This document shows, in pieces, positions 18,578 to 27,291 of a DNA stretch of 55,253 bases (the stretch's first letter is position 1; every line of letters begins with the position of its first letter). Position numbers and translations under genes: made by a program. The DNA comes from Planctomycetota bacterium (GTDB lineage Bacteria > Planctomycetota > PUPC01 > JACPCR01), in the NCBI GenBank assembly GCA_027625095.1, contig JAQBXN010000045.1, positions 1 to 55,253 of the forward strand. The letters are read 5' to 3'. The notes below the pieces were generated by a model. The model made no database searches and was not told the origin of the DNA. It saw only the letters and a program-made list of their open reading frames with translations.

Positions 18578-19525
18578 TTATTTGCCTGTCTTAATCGCAT
18601 CGGTCGGGTTCACACCGCTATCCACCTTACTGTAATCAAGCTCGCTGCCGCGCATGCTGTGCGGGATGAGATATACGGTGACCATGATGACTGCGGCCAC
18701 CACAACGATACTTCTTGAGACGGCTTCCTTCTTTTTCCTTTTGAATCCGATGACGCCCGCGGCCAGAAGCCAGGCGAGCCACATTACAAGCATTTTGTTG
18801 TCCGTGAGATCGCCTCCGAAGGGGAAGCCTGTCCAGTACTCACCGAAGGCATATTTCTGAACGATCGGGCCGAGAGTCATTCCACCGAGCGTCATCCCAC
18901 CGAGCGCAATCCAAACCCATCGCCTCATCGTCAGGGGAGCGAAAATCGCGCCAAGGCCCGCCCGCATGCCGACAAGCACACTGAAGAACATCATTACCAC
19001 GTGAGGCCACAAGATGAAATCTGGGACGGGATCTTTGAATCGGATGATGATGTTTTCTTCTGGAGAGGAGGGGATGCGGATTTCCCCGGTTTTTGTTGAA
19101 AGCTGCACGTAATATTCCAGCTTTCCCGCAGCCGGCTGCTTCGGAAGCATGGCAAACAACTCGCCTTTCTCCTCATCACGCTCCATCATGAGGGCCATAA
19201 ATTTATCCTTGGTCTTGAAACGCTTATACAGGACTTGGCCCGTCATTCCTGTCGGCACTGGCACTGCCGCGCGGGCATCCGCAGAGGTCCATTCACTGCG
19301 GATCAGTCTGTAGCGGTAAGACTGCCCCTGAAGATACAGCGTGCCGCGCTTCGGGTAAGTCGGGCCTGTCTTTCGCTGATAAATCACAGCGATGAACATC
19401 AACAGGACCGCTACTACCCAAAGCAGTGACCGGCGGTATAAAGAGTCAGTGCGATGGTCAGTATTCTCGTCCACCGGGTTCGGTTTCGTCTGCGCTTCAG
19501 ATTTTTTGATCGTTTCGTCGTCCAT
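18578..19525 (-). CDS. Conserved-looking membrane protein of unknown function
   Basis: 315 residues. A charged cytoplasmic N-terminus is followed by a transmembrane helix (LLWVVAVLLMFIAVIY), a periplasmic beta-rich domain of about 110 residues (YLQGQSYRYRLIRSEW onwards), then four further hydrophobic segments: HVVMMFFSVLVGMRAGLGAI, WVWIALGGMTLGGMTLGPIV, MLVMWLAWLLAAGVIGF and IVVVAAVIMVTVYLIPHSM. I do not recognise the family. The 28-base gap to the Gfo/Idh gene upstream allows a two-gene unit, but the products share no obvious task. Confidence 0.7.
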   Translation of the reverse strand: MDDETIKKSEAQTKPNPVDENTDHRTDSLYRRSLLWVVAVLLMFIAVIYQRKTGPTYPKRGTLYLQGQSYRYRLIRSEWTSADARAAVPVPTGMTGQVLYKRFKTKDKFMALMMERDEEKGELFAMLPKQPAAGKLEYYVQLSTKTGEIRIPSSPEENIIIRFKDPVPDFILWPHVVMMFFSVLVGMRAGLGAIFAPLTMRRWVWIALGGMTLGGMTLGPIVQKYAFGEYWTGFPFGGDLTDNKMLVMWLAWLLAAGVIGFKRKKKEAVSRSIVVVAAVIMVTVYLIPHSMRGSELDYSKVDSGVNPTDAIKTGK

Positions 19526-19553
19526 TCATCGAGCACCGTAAGTTCTCAGGGTT

Positions 19554-20567
19554 TTACATCTGACAGGTCATTAAGTCGCCTGCTCTGATCATTTCTTCCA
19601 GCGCATTTCCTCGCTCTTTCATGGGCAAGTCAATGCGCTGTCGGCTCCGGCTTGATTCGTAGATGGCGAGCAACGCTTCAAGTGTGGCGTGCCCGTTACG
19701 ATAGCTGCAACGATGTTCAGGGCCGCCCTCAATCCAGGCGATCCAATCGTTGAAGATATCCGGATAGTCAGTCTGAGAGAACGCCAGCCATGCCCCACCT
19801 GTCTTTTCATTTCGGTAGGACGTTTTGCCACCAAGAACTCGGATGTCGCCTGCTTCTCCAGCGATAAAGATCTGTCCCGGTGCGGCCGGCTCGTATTTGC
19901 CTGCTTCGATGATGCCAACGGTTCCGCTTTGAAATTGCAGGAATCCCAATGCCTGTTCCTCTGCATTGATGCCCTCGCTCTTGTGATCCTGCTTACGATG
20001 AATCTGACCGAGCACCCACAGGATGGGATCGTCATTCAAGTAATACATCATCAGATTCGTCTGGTGTGTGTGATGGGTGAGGATCGGGGGGCCGTGTCGC
20101 ACTGCTCGCATGAAGTGAACCTTTCCAATCGCACCGGTATCGATCAGATGCCTCGGATCGCTCCAGCCCGGCGTATAGCGGAGCTGGTGTCCCACGACCA
20201 GCTTGATTCCCCGCCTTTCACAGACCTCAACTATTTCATCGGCTTCGCCCAGGTGAGTGGTCATCGGTTTCTCAAGATAGATCCCTTTAAGAGGCACCTC
20301 CTTCTCAAACATTTCACGCATGACCGACGCGTGCCAGGCCGGATTCACAATGACCAGAACAAGATCCAGATTGGAATGCGCCACCATTTCGCCTGCCGAA
20401 GAAAAAGTCTCAACCCCAGCCTCACGGAAATATGTCAGGTTTTCTTCAACAACGTCTGCAACTGCGACTATCCCGGCGCGCTCACACTGTTTGAAATACG
20501 AATCAAAGAAATGCCGTCCGCGGCTACCGCAGCCGACAAGACCGGTTCGATAGAATTCTGCGCTCAT
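19554..20567 (-). CDS. Gfo/Idh/MocA-family NAD(P)-dependent oxidoreductase
   Basis: 337 residues. N-terminal Rossmann fold with the dinucleotide loop GLVGCGSRGRHF, the family's catalytic lysine K100 in YLEKPMTTH, and the C-terminal alpha/beta dimerisation domain that carries substrate residues. Family members oxidise or reduce sugars, inositols and glycosides in the cytoplasm. It is divergent from the PTPS-like gene, with 137 bases between starts. Substrate unknown. Confidence 0.88.
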   Translation of the reverse strand: MSAEFYRTGLVGCGSRGRHFFDSYFKQCERAGIVAVADVVEENLTYFREAGVETFSSAGEMVAHSNLDLVLVIVNPAWHASVMREMFEKEVPLKGIYLEKPMTTHLGEADEIVEVCERRGIKLVVGHQLRYTPGWSDPRHLIDTGAIGKVHFMRAVRHGPPILTHHTHQTNLMMYYLNDDPILWVLGQIHRKQDHKSEGINAEEQALGFLQFQSGTVGIIEAGKYEPAAPGQIFIAGEAGDIRVLGGKTSYRNEKTGGAWLAFSQTDYPDIFNDWIAWIEGGPEHRCSYRNGHATLEALLAIYESSRSRQRIDLPMKERGNALEEMIRAGDLMTCQM

Positions 20568-20704
20568 GCTGCTGATACTTGTGAAGGGGAAAGGTGGGGA
20601 TCGAATAGCGGGCTGATTCCTGCGTTCCCGTTATCCTAGAAGGGCAGGTGTTCAGATCCAAACGCCCCTTGATCCTTGTCACAGACTAACCTTACTAATT
20701 CAAA

Positions 20705-21226
20705 ATGATTGAACTCGTATTTACCCGCCGATATTCCATGGCGCACCGACTCATCAGTGGCTTGAGTCCTAAATGCGCCACCCCGCATGGGCACAACGAA
20801 TTTGTTACCGTGAGTCTCGCTGCGGTTGACGAAGTTTCACTCGATCACTCGACGAATATGATCACCGATTTCGCCAGTGCAAAAGGCGCCTGGCATGAAT
20901 GGATTGATGACCACATCGACCACGGGTTTCAGTTGAGTGATAAAGATCCATTACTCATATGGGCCCGTGAACATGGGCAAAGCTGGCGGATCATCGTAAC
21001 GCCCGGTGACCCAACGACCGAAATGTTGTGTGCGCTCTACAAAGCCAAGTGCAATGCATTTCTCGAGGCCAATTGTCCTGTCCTGCGTTGCACGACGGTG
21101 AGGCTTGAAGAAACGCCGACAAATACCGTGGTCTTCACGGGTGATCCCTACGAACATCTTCTCAAGACTGAAGGTAAAGATCACTGGTGGGAGCGGCCGG
21201 ACATGTCCACGCATGATCTGGATTGA
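20705..21226 (+). CDS. 6-pyruvoyl-tetrahydropterin synthase / QueD-like protein
   Basis: 173 residues, longer than most QueD (about 120). The zinc and catalytic set is in place: H14 in YSMAHRL, C24 in SPKCATPHGHN, H28 and H30, then the SLDHSTNMITDF strand and a C-terminal Glu in RLEETPTNTVVF. The family converts dihydroneopterin triphosphate to carboxy-tetrahydropterin (queuosine/deazapurine route) or tetrahydropterin. No other queuosine gene is nearby, so the branch cannot be chosen. Confidence 0.8.
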   Translation: MIELVFTRRYSMAHRLISGLSPKCATPHGHNEFVTVSLAAVDEVSLDHSTNMITDFASAKGAWHEWIDDHIDHGFQLSDKDPLLIWAREHGQSWRIIVTPGDPTTEMLCALYKAKCNAFLEANCPVLRCTTVRLEETPTNTVVFTGDPYEHLLKTEGKDHWWERPDMSTHDLD

Positions 21227-21285
21227 GCTGATGGCGGAGAGAGGCCAGAAATGCCGTGCGACACTTGGCCGATAGAATATTCGTC

Positions 21286-21546
21286 ATGAACGATAATCAA
21301 CTTTTCAACTTATCCCCCCAGATGCCGAAAGCCCTGACGATTGAGCAAAGGGTGGCCATTTGGCGCGATCTGATGGATACCAGCCACAAATTCCTGCTTG
21401 CCGGCCTTCGACATAAAATTGGGCCTGAGGGTGATCTGGACGAGGCGTTCAGAGAGTGGTACCGAAAGCGGATGAATCAACGGGACAAGGATCTTTACAA
21501 TTTGGAAGAGGGCGATCATGTCAGAAATATCCAGTCCACTCCTTAA
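21286..21546 (+). CDS. Small partner protein of a nucleotidyltransferase, putative antitoxin
   Basis: 86 residues from the ATG at 21286 (a GTG at 21256 would add 10 residues). Central part ALTIEQRVAIWRDLMDTSHK then LLAGLRHKIGPEGDL and EWYRKRMNQRD; helical and charged, no signal or membrane segment. I do not know a named family, but I have seen this R-x-x-I-W-x-x-L-x-D-T-S ... A-G-L-R pattern beside nucleotidyltransferases. It overlaps the next gene by 29 bases, which implies translational coupling and a joint function. Confidence 0.6.
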   Translation: MNDNQLFNLSPQMPKALTIEQRVAIWRDLMDTSHKFLLAGLRHKIGPEGDLDEAFREWYRKRMNQRDKDLYNLEEGDHVRNIQSTP

Positions 21547-22105
21547 GGCTTTGGATGAGATTTGGTCTGCCCTTGAAGTGATGGGACTGCCAATGGCGGT
21601 AACGGGAGGGTTGTCGCTTTCGGTGTGGAATCATCCCCGTTCAACTCACGATGTAGACATTCTGATAGCGATTGATGAATCAAGGATCGAGGAACTCCTG
21701 GCTGCTCTGGTAAGCGCTGGAGCCAGATTCAAAAGAAAGCCGGCGGTAACAAAACTGGACGGTGTCGATGTGGTTCAGGTGCTGTATGAACCTAGGGAAA
21801 CATACTTGGAGATCCAGGTGGATGTTCTCATTGCCCGGTCGGAATTTTATTCAGATGTGCTTGAGCGCTGCATCTCGGTGACGGTCGAAAATATCGAGTT
21901 GCAGGTGGTGTCCTGCGAGGATCTGATCTTATTGAAACTGCTCGCCGGAAGAATCATCGATCAGGCTGACACGGTGGCACTCATTCTGGCCAATTCAGAT
22001 GACCTGGATCTTGAATACCTCGTCAGGTGTGCTGACGAACAGAATGTTGAAGAGGAATTCAAGAGGACCTGGAATGAAGCTCTGCCCGGTTCCCCACTCA
22101 CTTGA
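21518..22105 (+). CDS. Minimal nucleotidyltransferase (MNT/AbiEii-like), putative toxin of a pair
   Basis: 195 residues. The pol-beta-type nucleotidyltransferase signature is clear: TGGLSLSVWNHPRSTHDVDI (G-G-x-S then D-x-D metal ligands), with a third acidic strand at YLEIQVDVLIA and the helical EDLILLKLLAGRIIDQADTV that is shared with AbiEii/DUF6036-like proteins. It likely transfers a nucleotide to RNA or protein. The out-of-frame 29-base overlap with the small upstream gene is typical of toxin-antitoxin or similar two-protein modules. The activity is not proven. Confidence 0.75.
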   Translation: MSEISSPLLKALDEIWSALEVMGLPMAVTGGLSLSVWNHPRSTHDVDILIAIDESRIEELLAALVSAGARFKRKPAVTKLDGVDVVQVLYEPRETYLEIQVDVLIARSEFYSDVLERCISVTVENIELQVVSCEDLILLKLLAGRIIDQADTVALILANSDDLDLEYLVRCADEQNVEEEFKRTWNEALPGSPLT

Positions 22106-22266
22106 CGATGCTTCCCGAGGAACTCGTGCGACGCTCTCCTGGGCGGCGTAAGCGAACCGAAGGCTCGTAGAGAATTCATTCGGGCGAGGGGGCCGGAGCT
22201 ACGAAGGAGCATCTGTATCTCGGTCGCTGCCGCCGGCAGGTAGCCTCAAGTTCGTAACGGCCCCTT

Positions 22267-25200
22267 CTACTTCACCACCTTCATCACCCCACGCATCAGA
22301 ATCCAGTGGCCAGGGAATGTGCAGACGTATTCGTAATCCCCGGGCTTGGTCGGCGCGGTGAAGCTGACTGTGGCGGATTCGCCTGGATTTACCATCGTCG
22401 TTCCGTGAAGGATGTCCGGGCTTTCGGGACGCCACTGCTGCTCGAATCCCTTTTCCCCGAGCTGAGCAGCAAGGATGCCGATCTTTTGTGAAGTGCCCGG
22501 GTTCACAATGAGGAAATTGTGCGGCATCTTGTCCGGATTTGAGAAGATGATTTTCACCGGTTTGCCTGCGGTGACGGTGAACGTCTTCTTGTCGTAGAGC
22601 ATCTTTTCCGGGACGGTCTCGAGGCGGACGACCTGGAGGCTGAGGTCGGAAAGAGCGTTAAGAAGTGCCTCGCCTTTTGCCTCCGGCAGCATCGGGCGGA
22701 TAGCGTGTGCGAGACTGAGGCTGGATTTGAACGCGGGTGAATCACGTTTGGTCAGTGGTGTTTCCGGAATGAATGTAGTGAGCGCGTCGCCAAGTGGCTC
22801 AATTTGGTCTGGTGGCCACATCTTCTGGTTCATGGCGAGGATATTGTTAATTCCGATGTCACCGTTCTCACTCGAGGCAATCAAATGAACCATATCACCA
22901 AAGATTTCCTTTTCGTGGCCGGGAATGTGTTGCAGCGTAAGCGCTGCTGCCCGTGATATCTGGCCTCTGATGGTGACCTTGATCTCGATCTTGGGATCTT
23001 TGGGCTGTGGGGCAGGATTTTTCTCCTGTATGAACAACGGTTCGCGATTGCCGTCGAAGATGCTGAGGGTGAAGTCGTTCAGACGGTCCCAACAGCAGTC
23101 GATACGGTTCCAGACCACGATTTTGTCGACGGGGTATTCACCAAGGAGATCTACCTCCCAAAAAGGGTTGTTCTCGTTCTCGTTGGTGTGCGTTGCGGTG
23201 CCATGGTTGTAAACGCCGCTTGTGCCCCCATCGATGGCTTTGGATGCGTTGTCCGCGCGGCTGGACTGTGTGGCTTTCTTTTTAAGAGCGACGTTTGTTC
23301 CGTCACCAAAAATCTGAACTTCGGCGAGAGTGAGCGTGCCATTTCGGGGCAGTTCAATGCGGACGAAGCGGGCAAATCCGCCTGAGTCGCCATCCTTGTC
23401 TGCGAGTTCCTTGGGAAGTCCGTCGAGAAGGGGTTTGACTTGTGGATAGAGCGCGCTGCGGTTCTTTGCATCGGGAATCAGAGGTATGGCAGCCAAAAAT
23501 GAAATGACACCCTTGCGGCTGGTGGCCGCTTTCTTGAACACTGAATCACCGGCCTCGCCGGATTGAACCAGTGCGGCCAATGCTGCCGATCTCAACCCGG
23601 GATTACCTTCGTTTGATGCAAACTGGTTCAAGTCACCATTGATGGAATCGAGCTGTTCTTTTGGCAGCGCATAAAGCATCCGGGCCAATTCGGAAAAGAC
23701 GGATTGGCTGCCCTCGGCATTGGCGCCGATGAGTTCAAGCAGGAGCTTGCCAGAACCCTTCCTGGTGAGTGCCGAAAGTTGTTCGAGCACTTCGCTGCGA
23801 TCGCGATCAGAAACGCCTTCACGACCGAGGATGGCACGGCAGACATCTTCCGCTCGTTCCATTTTGAGAAGAGTGCCGTTGCTGGCCTTGGCAAGAGCGT
23901 AGGTCCGGGCAGCAGGTGACAGCGTGGCTTTCTTTGTCAGCGCGTCATCGATCAGTTGATCGACGTTAAGTTTCTTGCGTGTGATCTCGATATTGTGTGA
24001 AAGCTGCGGGTCTGCCGGGCGTGATGCAATCTCAAATACTGCTTCCGCGGCGCCAACACCCTCAAACCATGCGGCGGCGACTGCGGCCTCGGATCGAACA
24101 ACGGCCTCCTCATCCTTCGCCGCGAGCATGAGCAATTCTTCCCAACTCTTGACCTTGCCTGCCCAGTCGCGTAGTACTCTGGTCGCCGCTGCCCGGGCGC
24201 GAGGTTCGGCACAGGTCATGACTGTCTTGAGTAAATCTTCATTAACTATTCGATGTTGCTGGTGAAGCCAGAGAGCCTCGAGGAGGTGATGTCCGTCTTC
24301 TTGCTTCTTCGGATCGAATGTCTTTGCCCAACTTGTTGCAGCGTCTGTAACGGCCTTGCTGTTGTGCGCGCTGAGTTCAATACGGGCTCGGTGCCGAGGT
24401 CCGTTATCAGGGTGCTTGAGGACGTCCAGCAATTTTCCGATCGGCTCGCCGGCAATCTTGACCGCTGGCAGGAGTTCCCGGCCATTTACGGTGACTCGAT
24501 AGACCCGCCCATGCTCGTGGTCCCGGTGCGGATCACGAATGTTATGCTGCATGTGCCCGATGAGCGGGTTCTGCCAGTCGCTGATGTAGAGTGCCCCGTC
24601 CTCGCCGACGACCACATCTGTGGGTCGGAAATTCGTATCGGACGAAACCATGAGTGTATCAACCTGGTCGGCCTTGATGACTGCGCCCTCGTAGTTGAAT
24701 TTGTATTGAGCTACGCCTTGAAAACCGATGGCATTGCATATGAGAAGATTGCCGCGATTGGCCTCAGGGAAGTGACTGCTGTCCAGGATGCCGATGGCCG
24801 GCACGGGACGATAAGACTTTTGATACAGTTGGCCCATGGCGCCTTCGCCAGGGTAGGAAATGTAATAGCCCGTACCACCGGTGCCATCGCTGGCGAAATG
24901 ATTGCCCCAGCGATCAAATTCGTCGCCATGTGGGTTCGGCCCGATACCGAAATGCCTGTTGACCGTGTGTGCGCGTGGATTGAATTTCATCATGTGAGAA
25001 GCACGCATCCGATATGGTTTTCCCCAGGGCGACTCGACGGTTGTGGAATGAAAGACACCTTCGGCAAAAAAGAAATCGCCGCCGGGGCTCAGAGCGAAAT
25101 TATTCGAAGTGTGATGCGTATCTGCGGAATCGATTCCGCTGAGGTAGACCATTTTCACGTCCGCTTTACCGTCGCCGTCCGTATCTTTCAGGAAGAGAAT

Positions 25201-26541
25201 ATTGGGCGCGTTAGCGACGAGCACACCGCCGTTCCAGAACTCAAAGCCGGTAGGGTTGTGGAGGCCATCAGCAAACACGATGCACTTGTCAGCCTTCCCA
25301 TCACGGTTTTCATCCGGCAGAATCAGAAGGCAGTCATTGAGTGGCAGGTCGGGCCTCCAGAGCGGATAGGTTGTCCAGGCGGCTGCCCAGACCCGTCCTT
25401 GAGGATCGACAGACATCTGTACTGGATTGATGAGCCGGGGGAATTCTTTTTCGGACGCGAACAGATTGATCGTCATCCCCTCAGCGACCTTCATCTTGCT
25501 TATAGCCTCTTCACCGCTGTGGAAGATGAAATTGCCATCGGGGCCGGGGCCCGTTCTATTAGGTTTTACCACCAGTTGGGGAGGTGTGTTGCTGTCGTCT
25601 GGCTTTGCAGTTCCGCCCTTGGCGACGGCCCAGATGGCCTTGTCACGGTTGGCGGTCATGATGTCTCGAATTTCCATCTCGCGCTGCAGCACTTCAAAAT
25701 TGGATTGCTTTTCGATGAACCGAAGGCCTGAGCGGCTGCCATGCACGTCGTTGCCATCGGTGGAGCGGTATCGGTTGAACCAGTGCAGATTCTTCTCGAG
25801 CACTGCGCCTCTGATTCTTTGAAGGGATTCGTCGCTGGTCAGGCCCCCGCTTTCAAAGAGTGACCTTTCGATGACTTCGGCAACCGCACGATTTCCATGC
25901 TCCAGCAGGTGAATGCCGTTCAGCGTCAGTGGATTCTTGGCGCTCTCATAAAGCTTTTGTGTCGGTGTATAGAGGTCGACGAAAGGCAGATTGTTCTTAG
26001 CCGCCACCTCAGCCATCGCGGTGGTGTATACCTTCAATCGTGAATTGCTTTCCGTGCCGTCCGGCAGATTGTGGTCGTTAAGGTTTTCGTGAGCGATGGG
26101 GGAGAAGAGGACGATTCGCGGTGCGTTCTTTTCGTTGTATTTATGGTTCAATCGAGCATCGATGTAATTCTGAAGGTTCTGCTTGAAGCTGATGGATTGC
26201 TCGACGCCATTCGTGGCTTCGTTGTAACCGAAAAATGCGAAAATGACGTCGGCCTTACAGCGTTTGAGGTGATCGTCGTGTGAGCCGAATCCGTCCGACC
26301 GGGGCATGTTGTTTACTTCATCGGCGGAGAATCCAAGATTGCGGAAAACAAGTTCCTTATCAGGGAAACGAGATTGGATCAGCGTCTCCAGCCAGCCATC
26401 ATGCTGCATGCGGTCGGCGAGGGTATTTCCGACATAGCAGATGTGGTCGCCTTTGTTGAGTTCAAGTTTCTGAGCGGAAAGAGGAGTGGTGGCGAGGGAG
26501 ACTGCAATAGCTGCAAGGATGCTTGTTCTGAGAAGATGCAT
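22267..26541 (-). CDS. PVC-type exported protein: SGNH-like, dehydrogenase propeller, HEAT, discoidin and C-terminal blue-copper domain
   Basis: 1424 residues with a signal peptide (LAAIAVSLATTPLSAQ). Order: SGNH-hydrolase-like domain (~25-240) in which the GDSL serine block reads YVGNTLAD and the last block reads LTLNGIHL, so the catalytic Ser and Asp look replaced; the PVC 'membrane-bound dehydrogenase' six-bladed propeller (~345-700; FEFWNGGVLVANAP, HHTSNNFALSPGGDFFFAEG, RPTDVVVGEDGALYISDW); a HEAT-rich region (~720-1010); an F5/8-type discoidin sandwich (~1040-1180; FVRIELPRNG ... FWEVDLLGEY); and a cupredoxin with type I copper ligands H1341, C1407, H1412 and M1416 in YVCTFPGHWILMRG. No CxxCH is present. 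It probably oxidises a sugar outside the cytoplasm and hands electrons to copper; this is inference. Confidence 0.85.
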   Translation of the reverse strand: MHLLRTSILAAIAVSLATTPLSAQKLELNKGDHICYVGNTLADRMQHDGWLETLIQSRFPDKELVFRNLGFSADEVNNMPRSDGFGSHDDHLKRCKADVIFAFFGYNEATNGVEQSISFKQNLQNYIDARLNHKYNEKNAPRIVLFSPIAHENLNDHNLPDGTESNSRLKVYTTAMAEVAAKNNLPFVDLYTPTQKLYESAKNPLTLNGIHLLEHGNRAVAEVIERSLFESGGLTSDESLQRIRGAVLEKNLHWFNRYRSTDGNDVHGSRSGLRFIEKQSNFEVLQREMEIRDIMTANRDKAIWAVAKGGTAKPDDSNTPPQLVVKPNRTGPGPDGNFIFHSGEEAISKMKVAEGMTINLFASEKEFPRLINPVQMSVDPQGRVWAAAWTTYPLWRPDLPLNDCLLILPDENRDGKADKCIVFADGLHNPTGFEFWNGGVLVANAPNILFLKDTDGDGKADVKMVYLSGIDSADTHHTSNNFALSPGGDFFFAEGVFHSTTVESPWGKPYRMRASHMMKFNPRAHTVNRHFGIGPNPHGDEFDRWGNHFASDGTGGTGYYISYPGEGAMGQLYQKSYRPVPAIGILDSSHFPEANRGNLLICNAIGFQGVAQYKFNYEGAVIKADQVDTLMVSSDTNFRPTDVVVGEDGALYISDWQNPLIGHMQHNIRDPHRDHEHGRVYRVTVNGRELLPAVKIAGEPIGKLLDVLKHPDNGPRHRARIELSAHNSKAVTDAATSWAKTFDPKKQEDGHHLLEALWLHQQHRIVNEDLLKTVMTCAEPRARAAATRVLRDWAGKVKSWEELLMLAAKDEEAVVRSEAAVAAAWFEGVGAAEAVFEIASRPADPQLSHNIEITRKKLNVDQLIDDALTKKATLSPAARTYALAKASNGTLLKMERAEDVCRAILGREGVSDRDRSEVLEQLSALTRKGSGKLLLELIGANAEGSQSVFSELARMLYALPKEQLDSINGDLNQFASNEGNPGLRSAALAALVQSGEAGDSVFKKAATSRKGVISFLAAIPLIPDAKNRSALYPQVKPLLDGLPKELADKDGDSGGFARFVRIELPRNGTLTLAEVQIFGDGTNVALKKKATQSSRADNASKAIDGGTSGVYNHGTATHTNENENNPFWEVDLLGEYPVDKIVVWNRIDCCWDRLNDFTLSIFDGNREPLFIQEKNPAPQPKDPKIEIKVTIRGQISRAAALTLQHIPGHEKEIFGDMVHLIASSENGDIGINNILAMNQKMWPPDQIEPLGDALTTFIPETPLTKRDSPAFKSSLSLAHAIRPMLPEAKGEALLNALSDLSLQVVRLETVPEKMLYDKKTFTVTAGKPVKIIFSNPDKMPHNFLIVNPGTSQKIGILAAQLGEKGFEQQWRPESPDILHGTTMVNPGESATVSFTAPTKPGDYEYVCTFPGHWILMRGVMKVVK

Positions 26542-26727
26542 TTGAACGTCCTTAGAGTGGAGCGAGGTTCTGGTAACGTTGGATTGTTAATGCAGGCCAG
26601 CGTGGATGGCGGTCCTGAAGCCAGCCTGCGTCAGGATGATAATGGACCATGATTGCAACGTCGCCCATATCTCAAAATTCATCTTCCGGTCCCGCCAGTT
26701 TCCTGATTTACTCACCCACACCGAGAG

Positions 26728-26976
26728 TCAAGCGATTGCAAACAATGATGCCGCGTGCTGATTTCCGGAGCAAAAGTATCTGGTATGCGGCAGGCAGGAA
26801 TCGCCCACGTTATACGTAAAAATTGACCGTTCAGAAGCCGTTGAGAACGCCAATTGGTCTTCATCGGTTGAGCTTACCATATCTGCTTCAAGCGCGGATA
26901 AGACGTCGAGTCCACGCGCCCTCGGTCCGCTTATCAGGGCGTATCTCAAAGCGTCTTCATTAGTATAGAGTTTCAG
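26728..26976 (-). pseudogene. Truncated DUF5615-family PIN-like toxin
   Basis: Frame open from 26976 gives LKLYTNEDALRYALISGPRA, then GLDVLSALEADMVSSTDED and FTYNVGDSCLPHTRYF: the second type of DUF5615 toxin (usual form x-L-Y-x-D-E-D ... G-L-D-V-L-T-A-x-E-A ... D-E-x-x-L ... N-V-G-D-F). The expected start position is CTG, the first acidic motif is NED, and the C-terminal third is missing, so about 82 of some 115 residues remain. It is best read as a decaying copy; use of CTG as a start would leave a short product. Confidence 0.6.
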
Positions 26977-26979
26977 AGA

Positions 26980-27118
26980 TCAATTCCCGTAACTCTGGTT
27001 CAGCTCTTTGACCTTCCGCCACAAACGACGGGCCTTTGTTCCAAGAGGCGGTCGGATTGAACGCTCATCGGTACCTCCCGATATGTCTGGTGATTTCGTC
27101 ATAGACGACCGCAAGTGC
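26980..27118 (-). pseudogene. C-terminal remnant of the antitoxin gene of the decayed DUF5615 pair
   Basis: An open frame of 45 codons without an ATG, GTG or TTG in frame at its start ends three bases before the toxin remnant. It reads ALAVVYDEITRHISGGTDER, then SIRPPLGTKARRLWRKVKEL and NQSYGN. The spacing fits an antitoxin-toxin pair. I do not recognise the family; it is not DUF433. A TAG closes the frame upstream at 27119-27121. Confidence 0.4.
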
Positions 27119-27291
27119 CTATCAGTTTCTGTTTGCCAGAACTCCCCACCTCACTCATTACTCAGAGCGAGGTGAGAGCGGAGTGCATCTATTCCTTCCA
27201 ATCCTGGTTTCTTTCATATCTTGACTTTCTGAAGATCGCAGACACGATGGCGCGGCGGTCTTTAAATCACAGCTACTCGTGACACCAAGAC

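Noticed and set aside
24253..25731. A 492-codon open frame on the plus strand
   Set aside because: It is exactly antisense to the 1424-residue PVC protein, has no recognisable domain or signal, and its length is explained by the codon use of the real gene.
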